DNA from: GCA-2731375 sp964631725
GTDB taxonomy: Bacteria; Pseudomonadota; Alphaproteobacteria; GCA-2731375
DNA length: 64,000 nt
Assembly: GCA_964631725.1 (NCBI GenBank)
Contig: CAZVYX010000020.1
Location: 28,040 to 92,039, forward strand
Reading direction: 5' to 3'
The translations under genes and the position numbers were made by a program. The notes beneath the pieces are model-generated. The model ran no database searches. It was not told the DNA's origin and saw nothing but the letters and a program-made list of their open reading frames with translations. Shown in pieces: positions 51,204 to 60,240 of this stretch (its first letter is position 1; each line of letters begins with the position of its first letter).

Positions 51204-52653
51204 TGCCTGCCGCGTGCTGTGCCGCCAGCCTGCCAAACACCGCGCCGCGCAGGACCGAGGTTGAGCCCGTGTAGACGCGGAAATAGAGCCCCATGGTTTC
51301 GCCGGCGGCATAAAGCCCCTGGATCGGATCGCCGTCGGTGTCCAGCACTTGCCCATGCCCGTTCGCCTTCAGACCGCCGAAGGTAAAGACGTTGGATGAA
51401 ATGATCGGAACGCCAAGGTATGCCGGCGTATCCAAGGGACGGGCCCAATTGGACTTGCGCGGCTCCAACCCCTCGGTGGCGAGGCCGTCCACTTCCAGGG
51501 CGCGGAACTCCCCCGGCCGGCAGGCTTGATTGAATTCGGCAATGGTCCGCGCCAGGACGTCGCCGTCGACCTCGATCTGGGATGCCAGATCGGCGATGCT
51601 GTCCGCCGAAAATGGTTGCTGGTCGGAACGCAGGCTTCTCTCCCAATTAGGCACATCGTTGATCTTGGCGTCCAGGATCAGGTAGGCGATGCCGTCGCGC
51701 TGTTCGTAGATGCGCCGCGTCACCGATTCATAGATGGCATCAACGGTACCGGGCGCCTCGTCGGTGAAACGGCGCCCTTCCTTGTTGACCAAAATGCCAT
51801 AGGGGAAGGTGAAGACCGCCGGTTCCGGCACGCCGGAGCGCGGGTCGATGGGCTCGGCGTGATAGCTGCCAAAATCTCCGTTGGGCGCGGCGCCGATATC
51901 CAGCGCCATGCGAATGCCTTCGCCCTTGTTGTAGTGACCGCCACGGGCCACGGGGCGCAGGTTGACGGATCTTGGACCCAGATATTTGGCCTGCATCTCG
52001 GCATTGCCCTGAAAACCGCCACTGGCCAGCACCAAGGCCCGGCAGGTCAAGGTTTCCTGGCCGCCGCCGCCGTGTTTGACGTTAAGGCCGGTCACGGTGC
52101 CATCGTCATTCGTGACAAGAGACTTCGCCGTACAGGAAAACATGAAAGTGACGCCAGCCGCCTTGGCCGCCGGTGTCAGCGCCTCGACCAGCGCCAGCCC
52201 GCCACCGACGGGCAGCAGCCGGGTGGTTGTCGTGGTCAGGAATGCGGTGGGCAGAAAATCGAACTTCACCCCGGCGGTCTCCAGCCAGCGCAGGGTCGGG
52301 CCGGCGGCGGAGGCGAAGGCGTCGATGATTTCCGGATCGGCGATGCACATGGCGCGCATCAGCGACGACCAGCTTTCATAGTCCAGGGCCGCTTCCTGAA
52401 GAATGCCGGGGTCGGGATAGCCGCCGGCATTGGCGGCGAAATGACTGACGAAATCGTCGGCCACCTCGTCCATGCTTTTCATGCGCAAATAGGCTTCGGT
52501 GTAACGGGTATTGCCGCCGTGCTCGCCTTCCGGCGCGCGCTCGACCACGGCGACCCGCAGTCCCGATTGCGCGCCGGTGACGGCGGCGGAAAGCCCTGCG
52601 ATGCCGCTGCCCACGACAATAAGATCAAAATTTCTGGCGCTGTTGTCCGTCAT
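51193..52653 (-). CDS. FAD-dependent dehydrogenase (tricarballylate dehydrogenase/fumarate reductase-like)
   Basis: A 486-residue flavoprotein. FDLIVVGSGIAGLSAAVTGAQSGLRVAVVERA is the FAD-binding Rossmann motif and GGNTRYTEAYLRM the TcuA-type N-terminal loop. VLASGGFQGNAEMQAKYLGPRSVNLRPVARGGHYNKGEG and the C-terminal YAAGETMGLYFRVYTGSTSVLRGAVFGRLAAQHAA are typical of the flavoprotein fumarate-reductase family. TcuA oxidises tricarballylate to cis-aconitate; these proteins act on C4 or larger polycarboxylates or on steroid-type enones. The related gene next to it is apparently frameshifted. Both may belong to a catabolic cluster with the racemase-type genes on either side. Confidence 0.88.
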   Translation of the reverse strand: MTDNSARNFDLIVVGSGIAGLSAAVTGAQSGLRVAVVERAPEGEHGGNTRYTEAYLRMKSMDEVADDFVSHFAANAGGYPDPGILQEAALDYESWSSLMRAMCIADPEIIDAFASAAGPTLRWLETAGVKFDFLPTAFLTTTTTRLLPVGGGLALVEALTPAAKAAGVTFMFSCTAKSLVTNDDGTVTGLNVKHGGGGQETLTCRALVLASGGFQGNAEMQAKYLGPRSVNLRPVARGGHYNKGEGIRMALDIGAAPNGDFGSYHAEPIDPRSGVPEPAVFTFPYGILVNKEGRRFTDEAPGTVDAIYESVTRRIYEQRDGIAYLILDAKINDVPNWERSLRSDQQPFSADSIADLASQIEVDGDVLARTIAEFNQACRPGEFRALEVDGLATEGLEPRKSNWARPLDTPAYLGVPIISSNVFTFGGLKANGHGQVLDTDGDPIQGLYAAGETMGLYFRVYTGSTSVLRGAVFGRLAAQHAAGNGG

Positions 52654-52665
52654 GGGTTTGCGTCC

Positions 52666-54140
52666 TCAATTGCCGCCTGAATAGGCCGCCGCATGCCGGC
52701 CCGCCCGGCGGCCGAAAACCGAACCGGACATCAGGCCCGCCCCGCCGGGGTAGTTCTTGTAATAGAGGCCACCGGCCATTTCACCGATGCCGTACAGGCC
52801 GGGGAGCGCCTTGCCCTCGGGTGTCATGGCCCTGCCATCGCCGTCGATGCGCACCCCACCATAAGTGAAGGTAATGCCGCAGGTCACGCCGAAGGCCACG
52901 TAGGGCGGCGTGTCGAGGCGATTGGCCCAATTGGATTTCGGAACTTCCAGGCCTTCCGTGCGGCGCCCGTCCTTGACGTTGGGATTGAACGGTACGTTGG
53001 AGCTAACGCCGGCATTGTAGCGTTCCAATTCGGCCTGGAATTCCGCCGGATTATCGCCGCCAATTTTTTCAGCCAGCTCCTCCAGGCTATCGGCCTCCAC
53101 CTTGGTGATCTGCTTGATGCGATATTCCTCGCTCAGGTTGGCCACGACTTTCTGGTCGAAAATCTGCCAGGCCACGGCTTGCGGCTGCTCCAGGATCGCG
53201 GCGCCAAGGGTGGAATAGTTGTAGTTTCGGAAATCCGCGCCTTCATCATAGAACCGCTCGCCCCGCTTATTGACGACGATGCCAAGGGGAAAACTGTTCT
53301 TCTGCTGGGACAGCAAATCCAACTCGCCGAATTCAGGCGCGTTCGCTTCATAAGCCACCGAATGACAGCCGGTCCAGTGACCGTAGGGCATGGCGCCGGC
53401 CGCCAACGCCATGGCGATGCCATCGCCCGTGTTGTAGCGGGAGCCGCGAACCTTGGTCAGATCCCAGTTCTTGCCAGATATCGGGCCCGCCATTCGGCAT
53501 TGGCATGAAAACCGCCGCTTGCCAAAATCACGGCCGGCGTATCCAGCGCCACTGTTCTGCCGTCCTGAATGGCCTCGATACCGGTGATCGTGGATCCATC
53601 CTGGCGCAGCCTTGTCGCGCGGGCGCCGTACATGACGCTGACGCCGGCCTTTTCCACGGCGGCAAACAGGCTGTCCATCAGGCCACGGCCGCCGCCCGAT
53701 GCCTCTATGGTCAGTCCGCCCCAAAACCTGAAGCGTCCATCCACTTTGTAGGCCTGCCGCCCATAGATCGGCACGAAACGAACGCCCCGTCCAACCATCC
53801 ATTCCGCGACTTCAAGGCTTTGCGTGGTCAGGATCTCGGCCAGATCCGGGTCCATGTGGTATTCGGACAGGCGGGCCAGGTCGTTAAAATAGGTTTCTTC
53901 CGTATAGGTGCCGAAGTCCGTGTTGGCGATTTCTTCTTCCGACAAATCGGGAATCAGACGTTGCAGGTCTTCCACCCCGTCATAGGTGACCCGGAAGGCG
54001 CCGCCGCTGAAGGCGCTGTTGCCGCCGCGCTGTTCCCTTGGCGCCCGCTCCAGGACCGTGACCGACGCCCCCTGTTCCGCTGCTGCAAGGGCTGCGCAAA
54101 GGGCGGCGTTTCCCGCGCCCGCGACCACGACATCGACCAT
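52666..54140 (-). pseudogene. TcuA-like FAD-dependent dehydrogenase interrupted by a -1 frameshift
   Basis: Two reading frames together make a full-length TcuA-like flavoprotein. The first (54140-53457) has the FAD motif MVDVVVAGAGNAALCAALAAAEQ, GGNSAFSGGAFRV and WGGLTIEASGGGRGLM, then VILASGGFHANAEWRARYL before hitting a stop. The second frame, from about 53474 down to 52666, supplies WDLTKVRGSRYNTGDGIAMAL and the C-terminal IGEMAGGLYYKNYPGGAGLMSGSVFGRRAGRHAA. At 53474-53475 the reverse complement reads CTGGCAAGAAC; one extra base there would give L-G-K-N-W-D-L-T-K and join the frames. It may be a real pseudogene, a sequencing error in a short G-run, or programmed slippage. Otherwise the sequence shows no decay. 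It begins 12 bases before the upstream end of the other flavoprotein gene. Confidence 0.85.
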
Positions 54141-54235
54141 AACGGCATAATCCCGAAACTATTTACTATCTACTGTCTCCAACCAACTATAGGCGCCGAA
54201 ATCCAGGCCGCGCAATGGCGTTCGACGGAATGGCT

Positions 54236-55045
54236 TCAGGCCGGCGGTAGATCCTGGCCATAAAACTCCAGAATCTCATCGACCCGGTCCGGATCGGGAA
54301 GGCCGGTGAAATAGCTCTTACGGCATGGCCGCAGGCCGCTCAGACGGCGCAGGTCGACCAGGGTTTCGGCCTGTTTGACCCATGCCGCGAGCGAGTCCAG
54401 CACCGGTACGCCATCCACCTCCGAGATATTGTTTCGCGCCAGCATGACATTCAATGGCGCTTCACCGGGAATGATCACCTCGGCCCCCTGTTCGATCAGG
54501 CGGCGGGCCGAGGCCCGGAAACGTTCTATCAGCGGTTCCGGATCGGAAAACGCGGCAAGCACATCGGTGAAATTGAAACCCACGTGGGAGGCGCCGGAGA
54601 ACCGCTCCCGCAAGCCGTGGCGGACGGCATTGTCCGCGACCGTCTCGGCCAATGCCGGGATGAAGACCAGCACGCCGAAAGTCCGGCCCAGGGTGCAGGC
54701 AAGCAACATTGCCGCTTCGCCATAACCGACCACCGGAATATCCACCAGACCCCGGGTCTCGCGCAGGGCCGGTTCGGGAAGGGTGCTTATGGCATAGGCG
54801 TCGGCGCCCGAGCGTTCGGCGGCCACCGCCGCGGTCAGAAATTGCAGCCCGTGCAAATATTGCAGGGAGCTAAACTTGATGTCATCGCCCGGATAGTTGG
54901 TGCGGTAGGTTCCGGGCCGCATGCCGTGCTGATCGATAATGGTGTCGGGACGCGCGACCTTGGCGAAGTGCGCCTTGAGAGCATCGTCATATGGGCCAAG
55001 ATCGGACAATACAGTGAAGCTCTGGTGCCATATACGGATACTCAT
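54236..55045 (-). CDS. Asp/Glu/hydantoin racemase-fold protein without catalytic cysteines
   Basis: A 269-residue member of the Asp/Glu/hydantoin racemase superfamily: MSIRIWHQSFTVLSDLGPYDDALKAHF, DAYAISTLPEPALRETRGLVDIPVVGYGEAAMLLA, and GAEVIIPGEAPLNVMLA. Active family members use two cysteines in a GC(F/D)xDPG-type loop and a GCxGM-type loop. Here these positions read AISTLPEPAL and PGEAPLNV, so both cysteines are absent. It may be a hydrolase or decarboxylase variant of the fold, or a different catalyst. ATG at 55045 is preceded by AGGAG. It lies in front of the frameshifted flavoprotein gene on the same strand. Confidence 0.85.
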   Translation of the reverse strand: MSIRIWHQSFTVLSDLGPYDDALKAHFAKVARPDTIIDQHGMRPGTYRTNYPGDDIKFSSLQYLHGLQFLTAAVAAERSGADAYAISTLPEPALRETRGLVDIPVVGYGEAAMLLACTLGRTFGVLVFIPALAETVADNAVRHGLRERFSGASHVGFNFTDVLAAFSDPEPLIERFRASARRLIEQGAEVIIPGEAPLNVMLARNNISEVDGVPVLDSLAAWVKQAETLVDLRRLSGLRPCRKSYFTGLPDPDRVDEILEFYGQDLPPA

Positions 55046-55171
55046 CTCTGGTTTTCTCCTGAATTTCGGGCTTGGCGTAGTTGCTTTTTCAAAAGTCACA
55101 ATCGACGATTTCCCAAGCCGGGTATGCTTGGGATCAATGGGTCCGGGCCGCCGTCCCGAGATGTTGCCGCA

Positions 55172-55534
55172 TTATTCCGCGTTGAGAGTCTGGTGCACGG
55201 CGTCGGCCAGTTCCTCAATGGAAAATGGTTTCAACAGAACATCGTGGATCAGAAAATCCAGATTATGGGCCCGGCGCTTCTGTTCGGCATAACCGGTCAT
55301 CATCAGTATGCGCATGGAGGGGTAGTCGACAGAAGCCTTCAGCGCCAGGGCGATGCCATCGACCAGGGGCATGACGATATCGGTGAGCAGAAGATCGTAT
55401 TCGTCCTGGCTCAATGCTTCCAACGCGGCCGAGCCGTCGGGCACGGCTTTGACCTCGTGATCATGCATTTGCAGGACACGCGACACCAGGTTGCGCACTG
55501 TATCCTCATCCTCGGCTATCAGGATCTTCGCCAC
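55172..55534 (-). CDS. CpdR-like single-domain response regulator
   Basis: A 120-residue CheY-like receiver domain without an output domain: ILIAEDED acidic pocket, D52 in LLLTDIVMPLVDG as phospho-acceptor, and LLKPFS with the conserved Lys. The IVMP motif and LKPF resemble CpdR of Caulobacter, which controls ClpXP substrate delivery and polar localisation. Its place next to hpt and close to ftsE/X is common in Rhodospirillales. GTG start at 55534 with GAGAG upstream. Nine bases after hpt, so co-transcribed. Confidence 0.85.
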   Translation of the reverse strand: MAKILIAEDEDTVRNLVSRVLQMHDHEVKAVPDGSAALEALSQDEYDLLLTDIVMPLVDGIALALKASVDYPSMRILMMTGYAEQKRRAHNLDFLIHDVLLKPFSIEELADAVHQTLNAE

Positions 55535-55543
55535 GGCGCTCTC

Positions 55544-56131
55544 TCAGTCGGTAGCAATGGTTCCAATATAGGGCAATTCCCGATAATAGTGGGCGTAGTC
55601 CAGGCCATATCCAACCACAAATTCATCGCCGATGGCGAATCCAACATAATCGGCGTCGACGTCGATCTTGCGCCGCTCGGGCTTATCCAACAACACACAC
55701 AGATGCACGGTTTCCGCGCCGCGTTCCTGCAACAGCTCGCGGGCGAAAGCCAGGGTGCGGCCCGATTCCAGAATATCGTCGACCAACAGTATTTTCGCTC
55801 CGCTGACATCATCCGTGATGTCCCGGGTAATACTGACCTGGCCGCTGCTCTCGGTGCCGGTGCCATAGCTGGACAAGGTCATGAAATCGATCCGCGGATG
55901 TACCCCATGGTGATGCAGGGCGCGCAGCAGATCGGCGGTAAAAACAAAACTGCCCTTCAAGACCGCCACCACCATGATATCCGGGCCAAGGGCGTCGGCA
56001 ATCTGGCCCGCCAGCGTGCTGACGCGGCTGCCGATTTCGGCCGCCGAATACATCATGTCCACCGAACCCGGCGGCCGTTCGGACGGTTTTGCCGGCTTGG
56101 CTTCGCCGCTTGGGGATCCGGGATGCTTCAT
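55544..56131 (-). CDS. hpt: Hypoxanthine phosphoribosyltransferase
   Basis: A 195-residue purine phosphoribosyltransferase. KILLVDDILESGRTLAFARELL is the PRPP-binding motif; VVAVLKGSFVFTADLLRAL and IDFMTLSSYGTGTESSG are the usual upstream segments, and VGYGLDYAHYYRELPYIG the conserved C-terminus. It salvages hypoxanthine and guanine. The first 25 residues are polar and absent from most homologues. ATG at 56131 overlaps the stop of the zinc-ribbon gene as ATGA, indicating coupling. Confidence 0.94.
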   Translation of the reverse strand: MKHPGSPSGEAKPAKPSERPPGSVDMMYSAAEIGSRVSTLAGQIADALGPDIMVVAVLKGSFVFTADLLRALHHHGVHPRIDFMTLSSYGTGTESSGQVSITRDITDDVSGAKILLVDDILESGRTLAFARELLQERGAETVHLCVLLDKPERRKIDVDADYVGFAIGDEFVVGYGLDYAHYYRELPYIGTIATD

Positions 56132-56964
56132 GGCTGGATCAGGAATGTTACGGCCAGGCTGCGCGCGCCGCTGGGCGGGTTCGCCAGGCGGGTTGAGAAG
56201 GTGGTGGACTGTCCGGGATCCAACTTGTCCTGGGCCGTGGTCACGGTCCAACGGAACAGCCGGCGGTCCTTTTCGTCGCGAATGATGACGCGCAGGCGCG
56301 GCACGGATTGGGGCTTCGCCGATGTGTTGCTGACTTCGCCATGCACCACCAACACCGGCTTGCCCTTTTCCCGTTTGTGTTCCCATTCGACATTTTGGAT
56401 GGCCAGGCCGAACTCTTCCGGCTCGGGCTGCAAACCAAGCGTCTCGAACAGCAGACCGGCGGGCGGCCACAGTTCAACAATCCTGGTTTGATAGAAATGC
56501 GCGCTGCCGCCGATTCCCCCCACAACAAGGATTAGGATCAGCCAGCCGATCCAGCCGCGCTTGCCCTTGCCCTCCCCGGCCGAGGCCTCGGTTTTGGCGC
56601 GCGCCCGTCTTTGCTTCCGTTTTTCGGCTGCTGACTCCGGGGCCGATTCCGCCGCATCAGAGTCATCCCCGGCGTCTTCCACACCGCCCGCTTCTCCGTC
56701 ATCGCCAGCTTCTTTTTCGACAGCCGTTTCCTCGGCGCTATCGCCGTCCGGTTCCGAATCACCACTTTCAGGTTCGTCTTCCGGTGCCTCGACGGCGGCC
56801 AACTCCTCAACGGGCTCAGGGGCCGCTATCGGCGCCTCCTCCTCCTCCGGCATTTGATGCCAACTGTCGCCGCACTTGGCGCACCGTACCTTCCGCCCCG
56901 CCTCGCCAAGGGCGTTGGCGGGAACGTTGAAGCGCGTCTGGCAGGATGGGCAGGAAAGGATCAT
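56128..56964 (-). CDS. MJ0042 zinc-ribbon/DUF3426 membrane protein
   Basis: A 278-residue protein in three parts: an N-terminal MJ0042-type zinc ribbon (C5, C8, C28, C31 in ILSCPSC and VRCAKCGDSWHQM), a long acidic low-complexity linker rich in Glu, Asp and Ala (about residues 38-120) ending in a basic patch, one membrane helix (GWLILILVVGGIGGSAHFY) and a C-terminal DUF3426 domain (QNVEWEHKREKGKPVLVVHGEVSNTSAKP). Such genes are typically divergent from ftsE in alphaproteobacteria. The function is not established. Confidence 0.88.
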   Translation of the reverse strand: MILSCPSCQTRFNVPANALGEAGRKVRCAKCGDSWHQMPEEEEAPIAAPEPVEELAAVEAPEDEPESGDSEPDGDSAEETAVEKEAGDDGEAGGVEDAGDDSDAAESAPESAAEKRKQRRARAKTEASAGEGKGKRGWIGWLILILVVGGIGGSAHFYQTRIVELWPPAGLLFETLGLQPEPEEFGLAIQNVEWEHKREKGKPVLVVHGEVSNTSAKPQSVPRLRVIIRDEKDRRLFRWTVTTAQDKLDPGQSTTFSTRLANPPSGARSLAVTFLIQP

Positions 56965-57216
56965 GCGATCTACCGATAGACAAAGCAAAAATCGAAATAG
57001 GAGCCCATGAACAACGAAGCAGGTTGGCGCCTTGTGTTGCGCAAAAGTTAGCCGCGATCACCTCTCGGCGCAATCCATCGGCTGCGATCAATTCAGATTT
57101 CCTTTTCCGCCGGCGCCGCGTCATGGACCGGCGCAAGATTGTGGCGCTGGACCCTGGCCCGGCCACGTGGCATCTTGCGCATGCCTGTCGTGACAGGCTT
57201 TCGATCCCAAAGTACG

Positions 57217-57243
57217 CTTCGGATGGTTCACTTCGGATGGTTC
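57217..57243. repeat. 13-base direct repeat at the ftsE start
   Basis: CTTCGGATGGTTC occurs at 57217-57229 and again at 57231-57243, one base apart. The second copy contains the ftsE ATG; the ATG in the first copy is 14 bases upstream and in another frame. It looks like a recent small tandem duplication and could influence start choice. Confidence 0.8.
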
Positions 57244-57962
57244 GTTTCGAAAATGTTGGTGTCCGTTATGGCGTTGGGCCAGAGGTGCTGCGTGATATCA
57301 ACCTGCACATCGCGCCCGCCAGCTTTCACTTTTTGACGGGTGCCTCGGGAGCCGGGAAATCCTCCCTGCTTAAACTGATGTATCTGGCCCTGTTTCCGTC
57401 CCGAGGCAGGATGGAGATTTTCGGCCAGGATATTCCCACTGCCCATCGCCGGGACCTGCCGGCCTTGCGCCAGCGCATCGGCGTGGTCTTCCAGGACTTT
57501 CGATTGCTTGGCAATCTCAGTGTTTTTGACAACGTCGCCCTGCCCCTGCGCCTGGCCGGCGAGGACGAAAAGCGTATCCAGAACAATGTTTCCGAGTTGC
57601 TGGACTGGGTTGGTCTTGGAACCCGGCTGCAAGACGGGCCCGATACCTTGTCGGGCGGCGAGCAGCAACGGGTTGCCATCGCCCGCGCGGTGATTTCGAA
57701 ACCCAGTCTGCTGTTGGCGGACGAACCCACGGGCAATGTCGATGACCGTATCGCCTACCGTCTGGTGCGCCTGTTCGAGGAGTTGCACCGATCCGGTACC
57801 GCCGTCGTCGTGGCAACCCATAACGATGCCCTGGTGCGGCGCTTTTCCCACCCGGTACTGACCTTGAATGACAGCATGCTGCATCCGGCCAGTGCCGATG
57901 CCGCCGCTGGTGTGGCCGCCGGTCCGCGTGTCCGGGCCAGCTCCCGGCGCAAGTCGGGCTAG
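57237..57962 (+). CDS. ftsE: Cell division ATP-binding protein FtsE
   Basis: A 241-residue ABC ATPase. Walker A GASGAGKSS at about residues 35-43, signature LSGGEQQRVAIARAVI, Walker B LLLADEPTGNVD and switch His THND. FtsEX activates peptidoglycan hydrolases at the septum. MVRFENVGVRYGVGPEVLRDINLHI is the usual N-terminus in alphaproteobacteria, so ATG 57237 is chosen although the ribosome site is weak. The frame is open upstream to 56946 but that part has no similarity and crosses the divergent promoter. A 13-base direct repeat brackets the start codon (57217-57229 and 57231-57243). The C-terminal 25 residues are Ala/Arg-rich and divergent. Confidence 0.94.
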   Translation: MVRFENVGVRYGVGPEVLRDINLHIAPASFHFLTGASGAGKSSLLKLMYLALFPSRGRMEIFGQDIPTAHRRDLPALRQRIGVVFQDFRLLGNLSVFDNVALPLRLAGEDEKRIQNNVSELLDWVGLGTRLQDGPDTLSGGEQQRVAIARAVISKPSLLLADEPTGNVDDRIAYRLVRLFEELHRSGTAVVVATHNDALVRRFSHPVLTLNDSMLHPASADAAAGVAAGPRVRASSRRKSG

Positions 57963-57968
57963 GTCATT

Positions 57969-58892
57969 ATGGCGGCACCAGATCTGATACCCGATTCGGA
58001 AGGTGCCGGGCGATTCCTGCCATGGGTCGTGGCCGTGATGGTTTTCTTTGCCGCCCTTGCCGGCGCCGCCGCGCTGGCTCTGCACCAGGCAACGGGTAAC
58101 TGGCGCAACGATTTGGCCAACACCATAACTGTGGAAGTTTTGCCCCTGGACCGTGCCGGCGCGGGCGGGGACGATGCCGGCAACGCGGCCCGGGCCGTGC
58201 GGGAAGGCGAACGTCTTGCCGCCGTGACGGCGGTGTTGCGCGCCACCGCCGGCGTTATAGGGGTCCGGCCGCTTGAAACGGCCGAGATCGCCGAGCTGCT
58301 GCAACCTTGGCTGGGCGACGGCAGCCCCGGCGGCCTGATCGGCGATTTGCAACTGCCACGATTGATCGACGTGCAACTGTCCGCCGCCGAGCGGGTGGAT
58401 CTATCGGCCCTGGCCAAGCGGCTGGCCGGCATCGGGCCGGGTATCCGCATCGATGACCATCAGATCTGGCTGGGCAAATTGGTCCGGTTGAGCCGATCGC
58501 TGCAATGGATGATGGGCGCCTGTCTGGTGATGATCTGCTTTGCCACCTGCGCGGTGGTGATCTTCGGCACCCGGGCCGCCTTTGCCGCGCATTCGGAGGT
58601 GGTGGAATTGCTCCATGTCATGGGTGCCCGTGACGGCTACATCGCCCGGCTGTTTCAATGGCGGGCCATGACCATGGGCCTGAAGGGCGGACTGATCGGG
58701 CTGGCCGTGACGGCCGCCGCGCTGTTCGCCCTTTCGCGCTTGGCGGCGGACCTGGAGGGGCCCTTGTTCGGCGATCTGGCGCTTTCGCCGTTCGCCTTGT
58801 TGGCCCTGGCCACTTTGCCCTTCCTGGCGGCGGCGCTGACGGCGCTGACGGCCCGGCGCACGGTGCTGCGCGAATTGGCGCGGCTGCCATGA
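57969..58892 (+). CDS. ftsX: Cell division protein FtsX
   Basis: A 307-residue membrane protein with the FtsX layout: a first helix (VVAVMVFFAALAGAAALALH), a periplasmic loop of about 120 residues, then three helices with the conserved HSEVVELLHVMGARDGYIARLFQWRAM motif that contacts FtsE. It starts six bases after ftsE. Together FtsEX form a type VII ABC system controlling cell wall hydrolysis during division. Confidence 0.94.
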   Translation: MAAPDLIPDSEGAGRFLPWVVAVMVFFAALAGAAALALHQATGNWRNDLANTITVEVLPLDRAGAGGDDAGNAARAVREGERLAAVTAVLRATAGVIGVRPLETAEIAELLQPWLGDGSPGGLIGDLQLPRLIDVQLSAAERVDLSALAKRLAGIGPGIRIDDHQIWLGKLVRLSRSLQWMMGACLVMICFATCAVVIFGTRAAFAAHSEVVELLHVMGARDGYIARLFQWRAMTMGLKGGLIGLAVTAAALFALSRLAADLEGPLFGDLALSPFALLALATLPFLAAALTALTARRTVLRELARLP

Positions 58893-58908
58893 CCGCGGTC
58901 ATGGCGTG

Positions 58909-59502
58909 ATGCGGCTGGTGCGGGGCATTTTTCTGGTGCTTGCTGCGGTCGTCCTGCTTTGGCTGGGCGGGTTCCTGCATTTTTCGGCGCATTTGCCCCG
59001 GCAGTCGACGGCGCAAGGGCGTGTCAGTGACGCCATTGTGGTGTTGACGGGCGGGCAGGGGCGCCTGCGGGTCGGGCTGCAATTATTGTCGGCGGAAAAG
59101 GGCGCGAGATTGTTGGTCTCGGGGGTCGAAACCGGCGTCTCGGCGGCCGAATTGCAGGCAAATCAGGCCGCGACGACAGGTGATTTGTTCAGTTGCTGCG
59201 TTGATCTGGGCTATCAGGCGCACGACACCTGGGGCAATGCGATCGAGGCCGCGTTGTGGATCAGGCGTCACGGCTATCGAAGCCTGCATCTTGTCACCGC
59301 CTCCTATCACATGCCGCGCAGCCTGTTGTTGTTCCAACAGGCCATGCCGAACGTCAGTCTGCACGCCAACCCGGTCTTTTCCGATCGTGTGAAACTGGCG
59401 GACTGGTGGCGTTTTCCCGGCACCATGAAGCTGTTGGCGGTGGAATACAGCAAATACCTGGTCAGCCTGTTAAGGGTGCGCCTGACGGGACCGGCGGGGT
59501 AG
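58909..59502 (+). CDS. YdcF/SanA-like DUF218 protein
   Basis: A 197-residue protein with an N-terminal helix (GIFLVLAAVVLLWLGGFL) and a DUF218 domain: DAIVVLTGGQGRLRVGLQLLSAEKGARLLVSGV, TWGNAIEAALWIRRHGYRSLHLVTASYHMPRSLLLFQQAMP and a C-terminal hydrophobic region. The group includes YdcF (SAM-binding) and SanA/ElyC involved in cell envelope integrity. It starts 17 bases after ftsX and 9 bases before plsC, and this order is usual in alphaproteobacteria. ATG 58909 follows an in-frame GTG at 58906. Confidence 0.9.
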   Translation: MRLVRGIFLVLAAVVLLWLGGFLHFSAHLPRQSTAQGRVSDAIVVLTGGQGRLRVGLQLLSAEKGARLLVSGVETGVSAAELQANQAATTGDLFSCCVDLGYQAHDTWGNAIEAALWIRRHGYRSLHLVTASYHMPRSLLLFQQAMPNVSLHANPVFSDRVKLADWWRFPGTMKLLAVEYSKYLVSLLRVRLTGPAG

Positions 59503-59511
59503 GGCGCGGCG

Positions 59512-60240
59512 ATGCGGGCCATTCGATCAAACTTGTTCAATTTGCTGTTTTACCTCTGGTCGGTGGTCATGGTGCTGACCTTCGCCCCGGCGCTGCTGCT
59601 GCCCTATCAGGTGACGGTCTGGGGCCAGCGGCAGTGGGCCAGGGGCGTTAACTTCCTGATGCGCTGGAGTGCCGGCATCCATGTGGAAATCCGTGGTTTG
59701 GAGCACCGCCCGAAGGGTGGCGCCATCGTCGCCTCGAAACACCAATCGGCCTGGGATACCTTGATCTGGCACGACATCGTCGATGATCCGGCCATCGTGA
59801 TGAAGAAGGAACTGCTGGCCATTCCGATCTATGGCTGGATGTGCCGCAAGACGCGGATGATCGCGGTTGACCGCAAGGCCGGCTCGAAAGCCCTGCGCGC
59901 GATGCTGGAAAATGCCCGCGTGGCGGCGGACCAGGGCCGCCCGATCATAATTTTCCCACAGGGCACGCGTACCGCACCTGGCGCCACGACCGATGAAATG
60001 CCCTACCAGCCGGGCATTTCGGCGCTGTATCGGGGGTTGAACGTACCCGTGGTGCCGGTGGCGCTGAATTCCGGACTGTTCTGGCCCCGGCGGCAGCTTT
60101 TGCGCCTGTCCGGAACGATCATTTTGGAATTCCTCGAACCGATCCCGGCCGGCCTGCCGCGCAAGGAATTCGAAGCGTTGCTGAAGGAGCGTATTGAGTC
60201 CGCCAACTTAGCCCTTGAAGCGGAGGCGGTTGTCAAATAA
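59512..60240 (+). CDS. plsC: 1-Acyl-sn-glycerol-3-phosphate acyltransferase
   Basis: A 242-residue PlsC-family lysophospholipid acyltransferase. Catalytic H77 and D82 in SKHQSAWDTLIWH (HX4D), FPQGTRTAPG as the substrate motif, and two hydrophobic segments near the N-terminus for membrane attachment. It converts lysophosphatidate to phosphatidate. Stop codon TAA sits inside an inverted repeat (60230-60246) before nrdJ. Confidence 0.93.
   Translation: MRAIRSNLFNLLFYLWSVVMVLTFAPALLLPYQVTVWGQRQWARGVNFLMRWSAGIHVEIRGLEHRPKGGAIVASKHQSAWDTLIWHDIVDDPAIVMKKELLAIPIYGWMCRKTRMIAVDRKAGSKALRAMLENARVAADQGRPIIIFPQGTRTAPGATTDEMPYQPGISALYRGLNVPVVPVALNSGLFWPRRQLLRLSGTIILEFLEPIPAGLPRKEFEALLKERIESANLALEAEAVVK

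Noticed and set aside
54584..56491. 635-codon plus-strand frame across racemase, regulator and hpt genes
   Set aside because: It runs antisense through three supported genes and has no domain signal.
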